Shown piece after piece: positions 45,340-55,312 of a DNA stretch of 59,074 nucleotides. The first letter of the stretch is position 1; the number at the start of each line of letters is the position of its first letter. The notes below the pieces were generated by a model. The model did no database searches. It saw only the letters and a list, made by a program, of their open reading frames with translations, and was not told the DNA's origin. Source of the stretch: Deltaproteobacteria bacterium HGW-Deltaproteobacteria-4. GTDB lineage: Bacteria > Desulfobacterota > Desulfuromonadia > Desulfuromonadales > UBA2197. The position numbers and the translations under genes are program-made. The DNA lies in NCBI GenBank assembly GCA_002841765.1, contig PHAV01000004.1, positions 1 to 59,074 of the forward strand. The letters are read 5' to 3'.

Positions 45340-47109
45340 ATGGACCGCGCCATTCTTTCCGGCAATGAAGCCATCGCCCGTGGGGCCTATGAAGCCGGTG
45401 TCAAAGTTGCTTCGGCCTACCCCGGCACCCCGAGCACCGAAATTCTCGAGAACGTCATCAACTACAGTGAGGTCGACGCATCCTGGGCGCCGAACGAAAA
45501 GGTTGCCCTCGAAGTTGCTATCGGTGCCTCTTTTGGCGGCGCTCGTGCTCTGGCGTGCATGAAGCACGTCGGCGTCAACGTCGCCGCCGATCCTCTCTTC
45601 ACCCTGTCCTACACGGGAGTGCGCGGCGGGCTGGTGCTGGTGGTGGCTGATGATCCGGAGATGCACTCTTCGCAGAACGAGCAGGACAGCCGCAACTACG
45701 CTAAATTTGCGAAAATTCCGATGCTGGAGCCGGCTGATTCCGAGGAGTGCAAGGAATTTACCCGCCTTGCCTTTGAACTCTCTGAAAAATTTGACACTCC
45801 GGTGATGCTGCGCAGTGTCACTCGTATTTCTCATGGAAAGTCGATCGTGGCTCTGGGGGAGCGGGTTGATAATTTGCCGGCGCCGGCCCTGGTTAAAGAT
45901 GCCGCAAAGCTGGTCATGCTCCCCGGCAATGCCCGGGTGCGTCACCCCAAGGTCGAAGAGCGCATTGTCAACCTTTCCCGCTGGGGTGTTACCGCCGCCA
46001 TCAACCGCAGCGAGATCCGTTCCGCGGAGATCGGGGTGATCTGCTCCGGTGTCGTTTATCAATATGTGCGGGAAATCCTTCCGGAAGCCTCGATCCTCAA
46101 GCTCGGCATGGTTCATCCGCTGCCGCATGACCTGATTCGTGACTTTGCAGCCAAGGTCAAGACCTTGCTTGTGATCGAAGAGCTCGATCCCTTCATCGAA
46201 GAGCAGGTCAAGGCGATGGGACTTGACGTCACCGGCAAAGCGCTCTTTTCCCTTTGCGGCGAGCTCTCCCCCGGTCGCATCCGCAGTGCACTGGAGCAGG
46301 GTGGTCTGCTGCCGAAAAGCGTCTTAGCACCGCTAGCGGCTGAGAAGCTGCCGCCACGCCCGCCGAACATGTGCCCGGGGTGTTCGCACCGCGGGGTCTT
46401 TTATCTCCTTAATCGCCTTAATGCTTATGTCACCGGCGATATCGGCTGTTATACCCTCGGTTTTCTGCCGCCCTTGAACGCCATGGATACCTGCGTCTGT
46501 ATGGGGGCGTCGATCAGTACCGCTTCCGGCATCGTTCGCGCCCTGCCGCCTGAAGAGCAACAGCGAGTCGTGGCGGTCATCGGTGATTCAACTTTTATGC
46601 ATACCGGGGTGAATTCCTTGATGGAGATGGCCTGGAATCAATCGCCGGCCACGGTCTTGATCCTCGATAACAGTATCACCGCCATGACCGGTCGCCAGGA
46701 GACTCCGGCCTCCGGTTTTACCCTGAATGGTGATCCTGCACCGAAAGTCAATATTGCCGAGCTCTGCCGCACCCTCGGCATCAAGAACGTTGTCACCGTC
46801 GACCCCTATGATCTTGTCGCCACCCGCGCCGTGCTGGAGGCTGAAATGCAGCGTCCGGAGCCGTCGGTGATCATCACCAATCGTCCCTGCTGTCTGATTA
46901 AGGGGGAGTGTCGTTTCGAGAAGGGGAAGATCCTCACTGTCGATCAGAATAAGTGCACCGGCTGCAAAGCCTGTCTGCGGCTCGGCTGTCCGGCGATTGA
47001 GTGGCAACCCTCCAGCGATGGCAAGAAGGGGAAGACCTATATCGACCCGCTCCTTTGTACCGGCTGTACGGTTTGCCAGCAGCTCTGTAAATTCGACGCG
47101 ATCAACTGA
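45340..47109 (+). CDS. iorA: Indolepyruvate:ferredoxin oxidoreductase, alpha subunit
   Basis: IorA, with IorB, oxidatively decarboxylates aryl-pyruvates (from Phe, Tyr, Trp) to aryl-acetyl-CoA and reduced ferredoxin. The 589-residue protein has the pyrimidine-binding domain first (SAYPGTPSTEILENV), CPGCSHRGVFYLL, the TPP site GDIGCYTLGFLPPLN with GDSTFMHTGVNSL and LDNSITAMTGRQETP, and two [4Fe-4S] motifs at the end (CTGCKACLRLGCP and CTGCTVCQQLC). It heads a cluster with iorB, paaK and a LIV-type transporter. Confidence 0.97.
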   Translation: MDRAILSGNEAIARGAYEAGVKVASAYPGTPSTEILENVINYSEVDASWAPNEKVALEVAIGASFGGARALACMKHVGVNVAADPLFTLSYTGVRGGLVLVVADDPEMHSSQNEQDSRNYAKFAKIPMLEPADSEECKEFTRLAFELSEKFDTPVMLRSVTRISHGKSIVALGERVDNLPAPALVKDAAKLVMLPGNARVRHPKVEERIVNLSRWGVTAAINRSEIRSAEIGVICSGVVYQYVREILPEASILKLGMVHPLPHDLIRDFAAKVKTLLVIEELDPFIEEQVKAMGLDVTGKALFSLCGELSPGRIRSALEQGGLLPKSVLAPLAAEKLPPRPPNMCPGCSHRGVFYLLNRLNAYVTGDIGCYTLGFLPPLNAMDTCVCMGASISTASGIVRALPPEEQQRVVAVIGDSTFMHTGVNSLMEMAWNQSPATVLILDNSITAMTGRQETPASGFTLNGDPAPKVNIAELCRTLGIKNVVTVDPYDLVATRAVLEAEMQRPEPSVIITNRPCCLIKGECRFEKGKILTVDQNKCTGCKACLRLGCPAIEWQPSSDGKKGKTYIDPLLCTGCTVCQQLCKFDAIN

Positions 47110-47130
47110 CCTTGACGAGGAATTTAAACG

Positions 47131-47709
47131 ATGAACGATAAAGTCACTAATATTCTGCTGGTCGGCGTCGGTGGACAGGGGACCCTGCTCGCTTCGGAGA
47201 TCCTCTCCGAAACCTTCATGCTCGCCGGCTTTGACGTCAAGAAGAGCGAGATTCACGGCATGTCGCAACGCGGCGGCAGTGTTGTCTCACATGTCCGTTT
47301 CGGCCGCGAAGTCGCATCGCCGACGGTGCCGGAAGGGGAGGGGGATGTCCTCTTTGGCTTCGAACTCCTGGAAGCCTACCGCTATCTTCCCCTGCTCCAT
47401 GCCGGGGCCAAGGTGGTGGTCAATGACTACCGCATTCCGCCCCCCTCGGTCCTCCTCGGCCAGGAGGTTTATCCCGACGACCTCGCCGACCGGATTCGCA
47501 GTCGTTTTCCCGATTTTCTCCTGGTCGATGGTCTCCATCTGGCGAGTGAGGCCGGCAATCCCAAGGCCGCCAACACTGTCCTTCTCGGGGCGGTTTCAAA
47601 GCGTCTGGCGATTGCTGAAGAGCACTGGCTGGCCGCGCTGCGCAAGATGGTCCCGGCCAAAGCTCTGGAGGTCAACATTCGCGCCTTTCAGATGGGCCGT
47701 GCCCTGTAA
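47131..47709 (+). CDS. iorB: Indolepyruvate:ferredoxin oxidoreductase, beta subunit
   Basis: A 192-residue gamma-type subunit of 2-oxoacid:ferredoxin oxidoreductases: [20 protein letters not shown] at the start, [20 protein letters not shown], and [12 protein letters not shown]. It forms the IorAB complex with the preceding gene, 21 bases upstream, and is followed 17 bases later by paaK. Confidence 0.96.
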   Translation: MNDKVTNILLVGVGGQGTLLASEILSETFMLAGFDVKKSEIHGMSQRGGSVVSHVRFGREVASPTVPEGEGDVLFGFELLEAYRYLPLLHAGAKVVVNDYRIPPPSVLLGQEVYPDDLADRIRSRFPDFLLVDGLHLASEAGNPKAANTVLLGAVSKRLAIAEEHWLAALRKMVPAKALEVNIRAFQMGRAL

Positions 47710-47726
47710 ACGCAAGGAGAGAGAGC

Positions 47727-49034
47727 ATGGCCAGCTACTTCAACGAAGAGTTCGAAACCCTGCCGCGCCCGGCATTGGAGGCGCTTCAGCTCAAGCGTCT
47801 GCAACAGGTCCTGCAACGGGTCTATCGCAATGTTCCCTTTTACGAAGAAAGTTTCGATAACGCCGGAATTTCTCCCGACGATATCAGGAGCCTGGCCGAT
47901 CTGCGGCGGTTGCCCTTTACCACCAAGCAGGACATGCGAGATTCCTACCCCTACGGCCTCTTTGCGGCACCGATGGAAGAGATTGTCCGTATTCACGCGT
48001 CTTCCGGGACAACCGGCAAGCCGACCGTGGTCGGCTATACCAGTCGGGACATCAGCAACTGGAGCGACCTCATGGCCCGCTCTTTTGTCGCTGCCGGCGC
48101 CCATCGCGGCGACATCATCCACAATGCCTATGGTTATGGACTCTTCACCGGCGGACTCGGGGCGCATTACGGGGCCGAGCGCCTCGGAGCTTCGGTCATC
48201 CCCATCTCCGGCGGCAATACCAGGCGCCAGATCATGATCATGCAGGACTTTGGTTCCACGGTCCTGACCTGCACCCCGTCTTACTCCCTCTTCATGGCGG
48301 AGGAAGCAAGGACGGAAGGGATCGACTTCAAGAAACTGAAACTGCGCGTTGGTATCTTTGGCGCTGAGCCCTGGTCGGAAGCGATGCGCAAAGAGATCGA
48401 GGCCAAGCTGAATCTCGATGCCATCGATATCTATGGTCTCTCGGAGATCATGGGCCCTGGTGTCGCCATCGAATGTATTGAAGCCAAGAGCGGGCTGCAT
48501 ATCTGGGAAGATCACTTTATTCCGGAGATCATCGATCCCGACAGTGGTGAAGTCCTCCCCGAGGGGGCTCAGGGCGAGCTGGTGATCACGACGATTACCA
48601 AAGAAGGAATCCCCCTGATCCGTTACCGCACCCGCGATATTACCAGCCTGACTTATGCCCCGTGCATCTGCGGGCGGACACATGCCCGACTGACCCGCAT
48701 GAGCGGCCGCAGCGACGATATGCTGATCATTCGCGGTGTCAATGTCTTCCCCTCACAGATCGAATCGATCCTGGTGCGTGTCGAAGGGGTGGAGCCGCAC
48801 TACCTCCTGATTGTCGATCGTGAAGAGAATCTTGACACCCTGGAAGTGCAGGTTGAGGTCGGCGAAGAGCTCTTCTCCGATGAAATCAAGGTGCTGCAGT
48901 CCCTGGCCAAGCGGATCGAGAAGGAGATCAAGGAGAATCTCGGTGTCACCAGCCGGGTTAAATTGGTGGAGCCGAAAACGATTCAGCGCAGCGAAGGAAA
49001 AGCCAAGCGGGTCATTGATAATCGTAAATGGTAA
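47727..49034 (+). CDS. paaK: Phenylacetate-CoA ligase (first copy)
   Basis: A 435-residue AMP-forming ligase that activates phenylacetate or related aryl acids as CoA thioesters. ATP site [17 protein letters not shown] (about 88-104), [51 protein letters not shown] and the hinge [20 protein letters not shown] are all present, with [14 protein letters not shown] at the end. Next to iorAB it could recover free aryl acids, or work in reverse to gain ATP from aryl-acetyl-CoA. A second copy lies at 55313. Confidence 0.93.
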   Translation: MASYFNEEFETLPRPALEALQLKRLQQVLQRVYRNVPFYEESFDNAGISPDDIRSLADLRRLPFTTKQDMRDSYPYGLFAAPMEEIVRIHASSGTTGKPTVVGYTSRDISNWSDLMARSFVAAGAHRGDIIHNAYGYGLFTGGLGAHYGAERLGASVIPISGGNTRRQIMIMQDFGSTVLTCTPSYSLFMAEEARTEGIDFKKLKLRVGIFGAEPWSEAMRKEIEAKLNLDAIDIYGLSEIMGPGVAIECIEAKSGLHIWEDHFIPEIIDPDSGEVLPEGAQGELVITTITKEGIPLIRYRTRDITSLTYAPCICGRTHARLTRMSGRSDDMLIIRGVNVFPSQIESILVRVEGVEPHYLLIVDREENLDTLEVQVEVGEELFSDEIKVLQSLAKRIEKEIKENLGVTSRVKLVEPKTIQRSEGKAKRVIDNRKW

Positions 49035-49060
49035 GGGCAGGTTTTTCGGGAGGTTAGGCC

Positions 49061-49492
49061 ATGAAAGTTGAACAGATTTCGATCTTTATTGAAAACAAAT
49101 CAGGACGCCTCGCCGAGGTGACGCGGACGATCGGTGAAGCGGGTGTCAATATCCGTGCTCTCTCTTTAGCCGATACTTCCGATTTTGGCATCCTGCGTTT
49201 GATTGTTGATCAACCGGCAGTTGCCAAGAGCATTCTGCGTGAACGTGGTTTTACCGTCAGTATGACTGATGTCGTGGCGGTGGAAGTGCCGGATCAGCCT
49301 CTAGGTCTCTTTAACTTGCTGAACATTCTCGATAACTGCGGCGTGAACGTTGAGTATATGTATGCTTTTGTCGAGCGTTGCAGCGGCAGTGCGGTGATGA
49401 TCTTCCGTTTTGACAATACCGATGAAGCCATCCGCTGCCTGCATGATCAAGGGGTGACAATTTTGACTGGCGAACGCGTTTACAGCGTTTAA
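49061..49492 (+). CDS. Tandem ACT-domain protein
   Basis: A 143-residue protein of two ACT domains (about 1-70 and 71-140): [20 protein letters not shown] and [20 protein letters not shown] are the two beta-alpha-beta cores. ACT domains usually bind amino acids. There is no catalytic or DNA-binding part, so it may be a small sensor acting on a partner. Placed between paaK and the binding proteins, it could sense aromatic amino acids (inference). Confidence 0.9.
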   Translation: MKVEQISIFIENKSGRLAEVTRTIGEAGVNIRALSLADTSDFGILRLIVDQPAVAKSILRERGFTVSMTDVVAVEVPDQPLGLFNLLNILDNCGVNVEYMYAFVERCSGSAVMIFRFDNTDEAIRCLHDQGVTILTGERVYSV

Positions 49493-49539
49493 TAGCTTTA
49501 AAATCCACCAACAACCGTCAACAGGACAGGAGAAAAACT

Positions 49540-50679
49540 ATGGGTAAATTCAAGGTGTTTCTAGTATGTATCGGACTCCTTTTGACCTCCGCCGCTGCTC
49601 AGGCGGCGGCACCGATCAAAATCGGTGCCCTCTTTGCCGTCTCCGGTCCGGCTGCCTTTCTTGGCGAACCGGAGAAGAACACTCTTGAGATGCTGGTGAA
49701 GGAGATCAACGCCAAGGGCGGGGTCAAGGGCTCCCTCCTCGAAGTGGTGATCTACGATACCGGCGGGGACGCAACCAAGGCTGTCCAGCTTGCCAATCGC
49801 CTGATCAAGGATGACAAGGTCGTGGCGATTGTCGGACCGAGTACCACCGGTGAGACCATGGCCGTGAAACCGGTGACGGAGAAAGAGAAGATTCCGCTGA
49901 TTTCCTGTGCCGCCGGCATCAAGATCACTGATCCGGCTAACCCCTGGACCTTCAAGACTCCGGCGAACGATCAGATTGCCGGAGAGAAAATTCTCAATCA
50001 TGCCGAAAAACTCGGACAGAAGAAGTTGGCACTGCTGACCGTCTCTGACGGTTTCGGCTCTTCCGGACGTGAGCAGCTCAAGATTCTGGCGGCAAAAAAG
50101 GGTTTCACCATCGTCGCCGATGAGACCTACGGCCCGAAAGATACCGACATGACCGCACAGTTGACCAAGATTCGCGGAGCCGGCGCTGATGCGATCATCT
50201 GCTGGGGGACCAATCCCGGCCCGGCAGTCGTCACCCGCAATGTCAAGCAGCTCGGCATGACCACTCCCCTCTACATGAGCCATGGCGTCGCTTCCAAGAA
50301 ATACATCGAACTGGCCGGTCCTGAAGCCGCCGAGGGGGTCATGCTCCCCGCCGGCAAGTTGGCGATCTTTGATAAACTCAAGGCAACTGATCCCCAGGCC
50401 AAACTCCTGGCGGAATACGATGCCGCCTATCGTAAAGCCTTCGGCGTTGAGTCCTCGACTTTTGGTGGTTATGCGTATGACGGTCTGTTACTGATTACCG
50501 AAGCGATCAAGAAGAATGGCGCCACTCCCGAGCAGATTCGCAGCGGAATCGAGCAAAGCAGCAATCTTGTCGGCATCTCCGGTGTTTTCAATATGTCCGC
50601 GACCGACCACAATGGCCTCGATCTCTCGGCTTTCGAGATGGTGAAGATTGTTAAAGGCGACTGGGCACTTGCCCAATAA
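49540..50679 (+). CDS. LIV-type ABC transporter substrate-binding protein (first copy)
   Basis: A 379-residue periplasmic binding protein of the branched-chain amino acid/aryl acid type. The signal peptide ends at AQA near residue 24, and the mature protein starts PIKIGALFAVSGPAAF. Typical ligand-side blocks are VAIVGPSTTGETMA and CWGTNPGPAVVTRNVKQLGM. The ligand is likely an aromatic amino or aryl acid given the neighbours (inference). It is close to the next gene in length and sequence. Confidence 0.9.
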   Translation: MGKFKVFLVCIGLLLTSAAAQAAAPIKIGALFAVSGPAAFLGEPEKNTLEMLVKEINAKGGVKGSLLEVVIYDTGGDATKAVQLANRLIKDDKVVAIVGPSTTGETMAVKPVTEKEKIPLISCAAGIKITDPANPWTFKTPANDQIAGEKILNHAEKLGQKKLALLTVSDGFGSSGREQLKILAAKKGFTIVADETYGPKDTDMTAQLTKIRGAGADAIICWGTNPGPAVVTRNVKQLGMTTPLYMSHGVASKKYIELAGPEAAEGVMLPAGKLAIFDKLKATDPQAKLLAEYDAAYRKAFGVESSTFGGYAYDGLLLITEAIKKNGATPEQIRSGIEQSSNLVGISGVFNMSATDHNGLDLSAFEMVKIVKGDWALAQ

Positions 50680-50694
50680 TCAGCAAGGAGCGAG

Positions 50695-51834
50695 ATGATG
50701 AAACGGACCGCGCAATTATTGACATTTTTTGCAGTAATGCTCCTGACTGCTGTGGCCTTTGCCGCTGAGCCGCTGAAGATCGGCGCCCTCTTTTCGGTAA
50801 CCGGTCCACCCTCCTTTCTCGGGGAGCCGGAGCGCAACACGGCGCAGATGGTGGTCGATGAAATTAACAAAAGTGGCGGGATCAAGGGGCGCAAGCTCGA
50901 ACTCGTGACTTACGATACGGCTGGCGACGCCACCAAGGCGGTGCAGCTTGCCAACAAGCTCATCAAGGATGACAACGTCGTCGCGATCATCGGCCCGAGT
51001 ACCACCGGTGAAACGATGGCGGTCATTCCGGTCGTTGAAAAGGAAAAGGTTCCCTTGATCTCCTGTGCTGCCGGTAGCAAGATTACCGATCCGGTCAAAC
51101 CCTGGGTCTTCAAGACCGCCCAGAACGACGGTCTCGCCGTCATTAAAATTTTTGAAAACCTGCAAAAGAACAAAATCAATAAAGTCGCGATCCTTACGGT
51201 CTCTGACGGTTTTGGTGCTTCCGGCCGTGAACAGCTGAAAAACCATGCCGCCGGCTACGGTATTTCCCTGGTGGTCGATGATACCTACGGTCCTAAAGAT
51301 ACGGATATGACCGCCCAGCTCACCAAGATTCGCGGCAGTGAAGCCCAGGCGATCATCTGCTGGGGGACCAATCCCGGTCCGGCCGTTATCGCCAAGAATG
51401 TCAAGCAGTTGGGGATTAAACTTCCCCTTTATATGAGCCACGGTGTCTCTTCTAAAAAGTTCATCGAACTTGCTGGCGATGCGGCCGAAGGAATTATCCT
51501 CCCCTCCGGTAAAGTCATTGTTGCTGAGCAGTTGCCGGCCAGCGATCCGCAAAAGAGCTCCCTGGTCGGTTATGTGCAGAGTTATCAGAAAATCTACGGC
51601 GTTGCCGGGGATCATTTCGGTGGGCACGCCTGGGATGCCATTAATCTGGTCAGGCGCGCCATCGAAGCCGGGGCGACCACCCGGGAAACGATTCGCGAGC
51701 AGATTGAGAAGAGCAGCAACTTCGCCGGCATCGGCGGCGTCTTCAACTTCTCGGCCCAGGATCATGCCGGCCTCAGCAAGGATGCTTTTGTCCTGGTGCG
51801 GATCAAGGGTGGCGATTGGCAGGCTCTTGACTAA
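50695..51834 (+). CDS. LIV-type ABC transporter substrate-binding protein (second copy)
   Basis: A 379-residue paralogue of the preceding gene, 15 bases downstream. The signal peptide ends at AFA near residue 24, and the mature part starts AEPLKIGALFSVTGPPSF. It shares VAIIGPSTTGETMA and CWGTNPGPAVIAKNVKQLGI, but about a third of positions differ by eye, so ligands may differ. An intrinsic terminator follows, before the permease genes. Confidence 0.9.
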   Translation: MMKRTAQLLTFFAVMLLTAVAFAAEPLKIGALFSVTGPPSFLGEPERNTAQMVVDEINKSGGIKGRKLELVTYDTAGDATKAVQLANKLIKDDNVVAIIGPSTTGETMAVIPVVEKEKVPLISCAAGSKITDPVKPWVFKTAQNDGLAVIKIFENLQKNKINKVAILTVSDGFGASGREQLKNHAAGYGISLVVDDTYGPKDTDMTAQLTKIRGSEAQAIICWGTNPGPAVIAKNVKQLGIKLPLYMSHGVSSKKFIELAGDAAEGIILPSGKVIVAEQLPASDPQKSSLVGYVQSYQKIYGVAGDHFGGHAWDAINLVRRAIEAGATTRETIREQIEKSSNFAGIGGVFNFSAQDHAGLSKDAFVLVRIKGGDWQALD

Positions 51835-51891
51835 TTACTACGACACCGCTACACCCTCGTAATTGAACTCACAGTTTATTCCGCAAGCAGC

Positions 51892-51935
51892 AACCGGCAG
51901 CGCAGGCGCATACTTTGCCTCCGCTGCCGGTTTTT
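51892..51935 (+). terminator. Intrinsic terminator inside the transporter operon
   Basis: An 11-bp perfect stem (51892-51902 with 51922-51932), extended by a further 4 bp inside after one mismatch, followed by TTTTT (51931-51935). It lies between the second binding protein and livH and would let only part of transcription continue into the permease and ATPase genes. Confidence 0.85.
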
Positions 51936-51946
51936 ACAGGAACGGC

Positions 51947-52828
51947 ATGAATTTAACCGATCAATTGACGCAATATATCCTTTCCGGTTTATCCACCGGC
52001 GCCATCTATGCCCTGATTGGCCTCGGTTTTGCCATTATTTATAACTCCACCGGCATCATCAATTTTGCCCAGGGGGAGTTTGTTATGTTCGGTGGCATGC
52101 TGGGGGTCTACTTCTTTCATAAACAGGGGTTGGCACTACCGATCGCTTTTCTCCTCGCGGTCGTGGTCACAGCTCTGTGTGGTGTTCTTTTTGAGCGCTT
52201 TGCCATTCGTCCCTTACGACGACCGACGCCGATGAATATGGTCATTATCACCATTGGCGGCAGTATCTTCCTGCGCGGCGTGGCGATGATCGCCTGGGGG
52301 AAAGATACCCACGTCCTGCCGACCTTCTCCGGTGACGATCCGATCTCCTTTGTCGGTGCAACCCTCCTGCCGCAGCATCTGTGGATCTTTGCTATCACAA
52401 TTTTGCTGATTATCGGCACCAAGCTCTTCTTTTCCCACACCATCAGTGGCAAAGCGATGTCAGCCTGTGCGGTCAACCGCCGCGCCGCCGGACTGGTCGG
52501 TATCGATGTGCGGCGGATGATCATGTTCTCCTTTATCCTCTCTTCCGCCATTGGCGCCATGGCCGGGATTATCATCGCCCCTTTGACCATGACCTCTTAC
52601 GATGTCGGGGTTATGCTCGGTCTCAAAGGATTCTGTGCGGCGATCATCGGCGGCATGAGCAGCGGTCTCCCCACCGTCATAGGCGGCCTCCTGCTCGGCG
52701 TCCTCGAATCCCTCGGGGCCGGTTTCTCTTCGGGCTATAAAGATGCGGTCGCCTTTGTCATCCTCCTCTTGATCCTCTTCTTCCGACCACAAGGCCTTTT
52801 CAGCCGCGGTTCAAGTGAAAGGGTCTAG
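51947..52828 (+). CDS. livH: Branched-chain/aryl acid ABC transporter permease LivH-like
   Basis: A 293-residue permease with about eight membrane segments: GLSTGAIYALIGLGFAIIYN at the start, then IINFAQGEFVMFGG, the coupling-loop region GIDVRRMIMFSFILSS and GLPTVIGGLLLGVLESLGAG. The ATG at 51947 follows AGGA and starts the conserved part; a frame from 51863 would be translated through the terminator and is rejected. It forms the inner-membrane channel with the next gene. Confidence 0.94.
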   Translation: MNLTDQLTQYILSGLSTGAIYALIGLGFAIIYNSTGIINFAQGEFVMFGGMLGVYFFHKQGLALPIAFLLAVVVTALCGVLFERFAIRPLRRPTPMNMVIITIGGSIFLRGVAMIAWGKDTHVLPTFSGDDPISFVGATLLPQHLWIFAITILLIIGTKLFFSHTISGKAMSACAVNRRAAGLVGIDVRRMIMFSFILSSAIGAMAGIIIAPLTMTSYDVGVMLGLKGFCAAIIGGMSSGLPTVIGGLLLGVLESLGAGFSSGYKDAVAFVILLLILFFRPQGLFSRGSSERV

Positions 52829-52835
52829 CAGCGCT

Positions 52836-53804
52836 ATGCAACGGGAACTGTTAAAATTTGCCCTCTTCGCTGCCTTGGTCCTGGTCGCTGCCCCCCTCTA
52901 CTTTCAGGGTGGTTACATCCTCAATGTCCTGGTCTTTGTCGGCATCAATACCATGCTTGCCATCGGTTTAAATCTGCTGCTCGGCTTTGCCGGGCAGATC
53001 TCTCTCGGTCAGGCCGCCTTTTACGGCCTCGGTGCTTATGTCTCGGCGATCCTGACGACGACGCACGGTTTTAACCCCTGGCTGGCGATGATTTTTGCCG
53101 CTTTGGCGATCGGCGCCCTTGCTTTTGTCATCGGCTTTCCGATCCTCAAGCTCAAGGGGCATTACCTGGCGATGGCGACCCTCGGTTTCGGCATCATTGT
53201 TTATATCGTCATCAACGAATATGTCGATCTCACCGGCGGCCCCTCCGGCTTTCCCGGTATCCCCAATCTGAGCGTCGGCAGCTTCAGCTTCGACAGCGAT
53301 ATGAAGAACTATTATCTGGTCTGGGGGGCGACCCTCGGCGTTATGCTTTTGGCGATCAACCTTGCCCGTTCACGCATCGGCCGTGCCTTGCGGGCAATTC
53401 ACGATTCCGAAGTTGCGGCCCAGGTCCTCGGTATTAATGCCCGTCTCCTCAAAGTGCAGATCTTTGCCTGCTCGGCGATGATCTCCTCCCTCGCCGGCAG
53501 CCTTTACGCCCACTACATCACCTTCGTTTCTCCCAGTACCTTCGGCTTTCATTTCTCGGTTGAACTCCTGACCATGGTGGTAATCGGCGGTCTGGGGAGC
53601 ATCTACGGCTCCTTCCTCGGTGCCACCCTGATTACCCTTTTGCCGGAAATCCTCCGTACCTTTCATGATTACGACATCGTTTTCTATGGTGCTCTGCTGA
53701 TGATCATGACCATCTTCCTCCCCGGCGGTCTGATTCAGGGCGGGACTCTGGCCTGGAATTATCTCCGCAAGTCCTGGAACGGGAAGGGGGGCGCGGATGC
53801 TTGA
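52836..53804 (+). CDS. livM: Branched-chain/aryl acid ABC transporter permease LivM-like
   Basis: A 322-residue permease, partner of LivH: NTMLAIGLNLLLGFAGQISL then GQAAFYGLGAY, the cytoplasmic coupling loop GRALRAIHDSEVAAQVLGIN, and VVIGGLGSIYGSFLGATL. Several hydrophobic helices throughout. The ATG at 52836 is 7 bases after the livH stop; an upstream GTG at 52815 lies inside livH and has no ribosome site. Its end overlaps livG by 8 bases. Confidence 0.94.
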   Translation: MQRELLKFALFAALVLVAAPLYFQGGYILNVLVFVGINTMLAIGLNLLLGFAGQISLGQAAFYGLGAYVSAILTTTHGFNPWLAMIFAALAIGALAFVIGFPILKLKGHYLAMATLGFGIIVYIVINEYVDLTGGPSGFPGIPNLSVGSFSFDSDMKNYYLVWGATLGVMLLAINLARSRIGRALRAIHDSEVAAQVLGINARLLKVQIFACSAMISSLAGSLYAHYITFVSPSTFGFHFSVELLTMVVIGGLGSIYGSFLGATLITLLPEILRTFHDYDIVFYGALLMIMTIFLPGGLIQGGTLAWNYLRKSWNGKGGADA

Positions 53805-54549
53805 AGTCAAGGAGATCACCTGTGTCTTTGGCGGACTGATCGCGCTCGACAAGGTCAGCTTTACCATTCGTCAGGGGGAGATTACCGGCGTTATCGGCCC
53901 GAACGGCGCCGGCAAGACCACTCTCTTTAATATCGTCAGCGGCATCTACAGTCGCACCGCCGGCCAGATCCTGTTTAACGGTCGCGACATCAGCGGCCTG
54001 CCCCCCGATCAACTCGCCCGCCTCGGACTGGTCCGTACCTTCCAGAATATCGAACTCTTCGGGCAGATGACCGTTCTTGAGAACGTCATGGTCGGCCTGC
54101 ATACCAAGAGCCGTTGCGGCATCCTTGCCTGTGCTCTCAAGCTTCCCTGGCATCTGGCTGAGGAGAAGCGAATTCGCGCCCGCGCCCTTGAACTCCTCGA
54201 CTATGTCGGCATTGCCGATCTTGCCGAGCAGTCCGCTGCCAGCCTCCCTTTCGGCAAAGGGCGTCTCCTCGAAATTGCCCGCGCCCTGGCGCTCGAACCG
54301 CAGATAATGTTGATGGATGAGCCGGCCGCCGGTCTTAACAGTCGTGAAACCTGGGAACTCGGCGATTTGATCCGCAAGATCCGCAGCAGCGGCGTTACTG
54401 TCGTTCTGGTTGAGCATGACATGGAACTGGTCATGGATGTCTGCGACGCCATCGTCGTCCTCAATCTCGGCCAGAAGCTCGCCGAGGGGACACCGCGACA
54501 GATTCAGGACAATAGCGCGGTGATCGCCGCTTATCTTGGGGAAGGGTAG
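53797..54549 (+). CDS. livG: LIV-type ABC transporter ATPase LivG
   Basis: A 250-residue ABC ATPase: Walker A GPNGAGKTT, Q-loop and the LivG-typical RTFQNIELFGQMTVLENVMV, signature LPFGKGRLLEIARAL (the usual SxGxQ is F-G-K-G-R, as in other LivG proteins), Walker B IMLMDEPAAGLN, and the H-loop VLVEHDMELVM. It pairs with LivF to drive the permeases. Confidence 0.95.
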   Translation: MLEVKEITCVFGGLIALDKVSFTIRQGEITGVIGPNGAGKTTLFNIVSGIYSRTAGQILFNGRDISGLPPDQLARLGLVRTFQNIELFGQMTVLENVMVGLHTKSRCGILACALKLPWHLAEEKRIRARALELLDYVGIADLAEQSAASLPFGKGRLLEIARALALEPQIMLMDEPAAGLNSRETWELGDLIRKIRSSGVTVVLVEHDMELVMDVCDAIVVLNLGQKLAEGTPRQIQDNSAVIAAYLGEG

Positions 54550-54554
54550 GGCCG

Positions 54555-55304
<750 letters not shown>

Positions 55305-55312
55305 GGTCTGCT

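Noticed and set aside
51863-51946. An N-terminal extension of LivH.
   Set aside because: It runs through the intrinsic terminator at 51892-51935; the family start and a ribosome site are at 51947.
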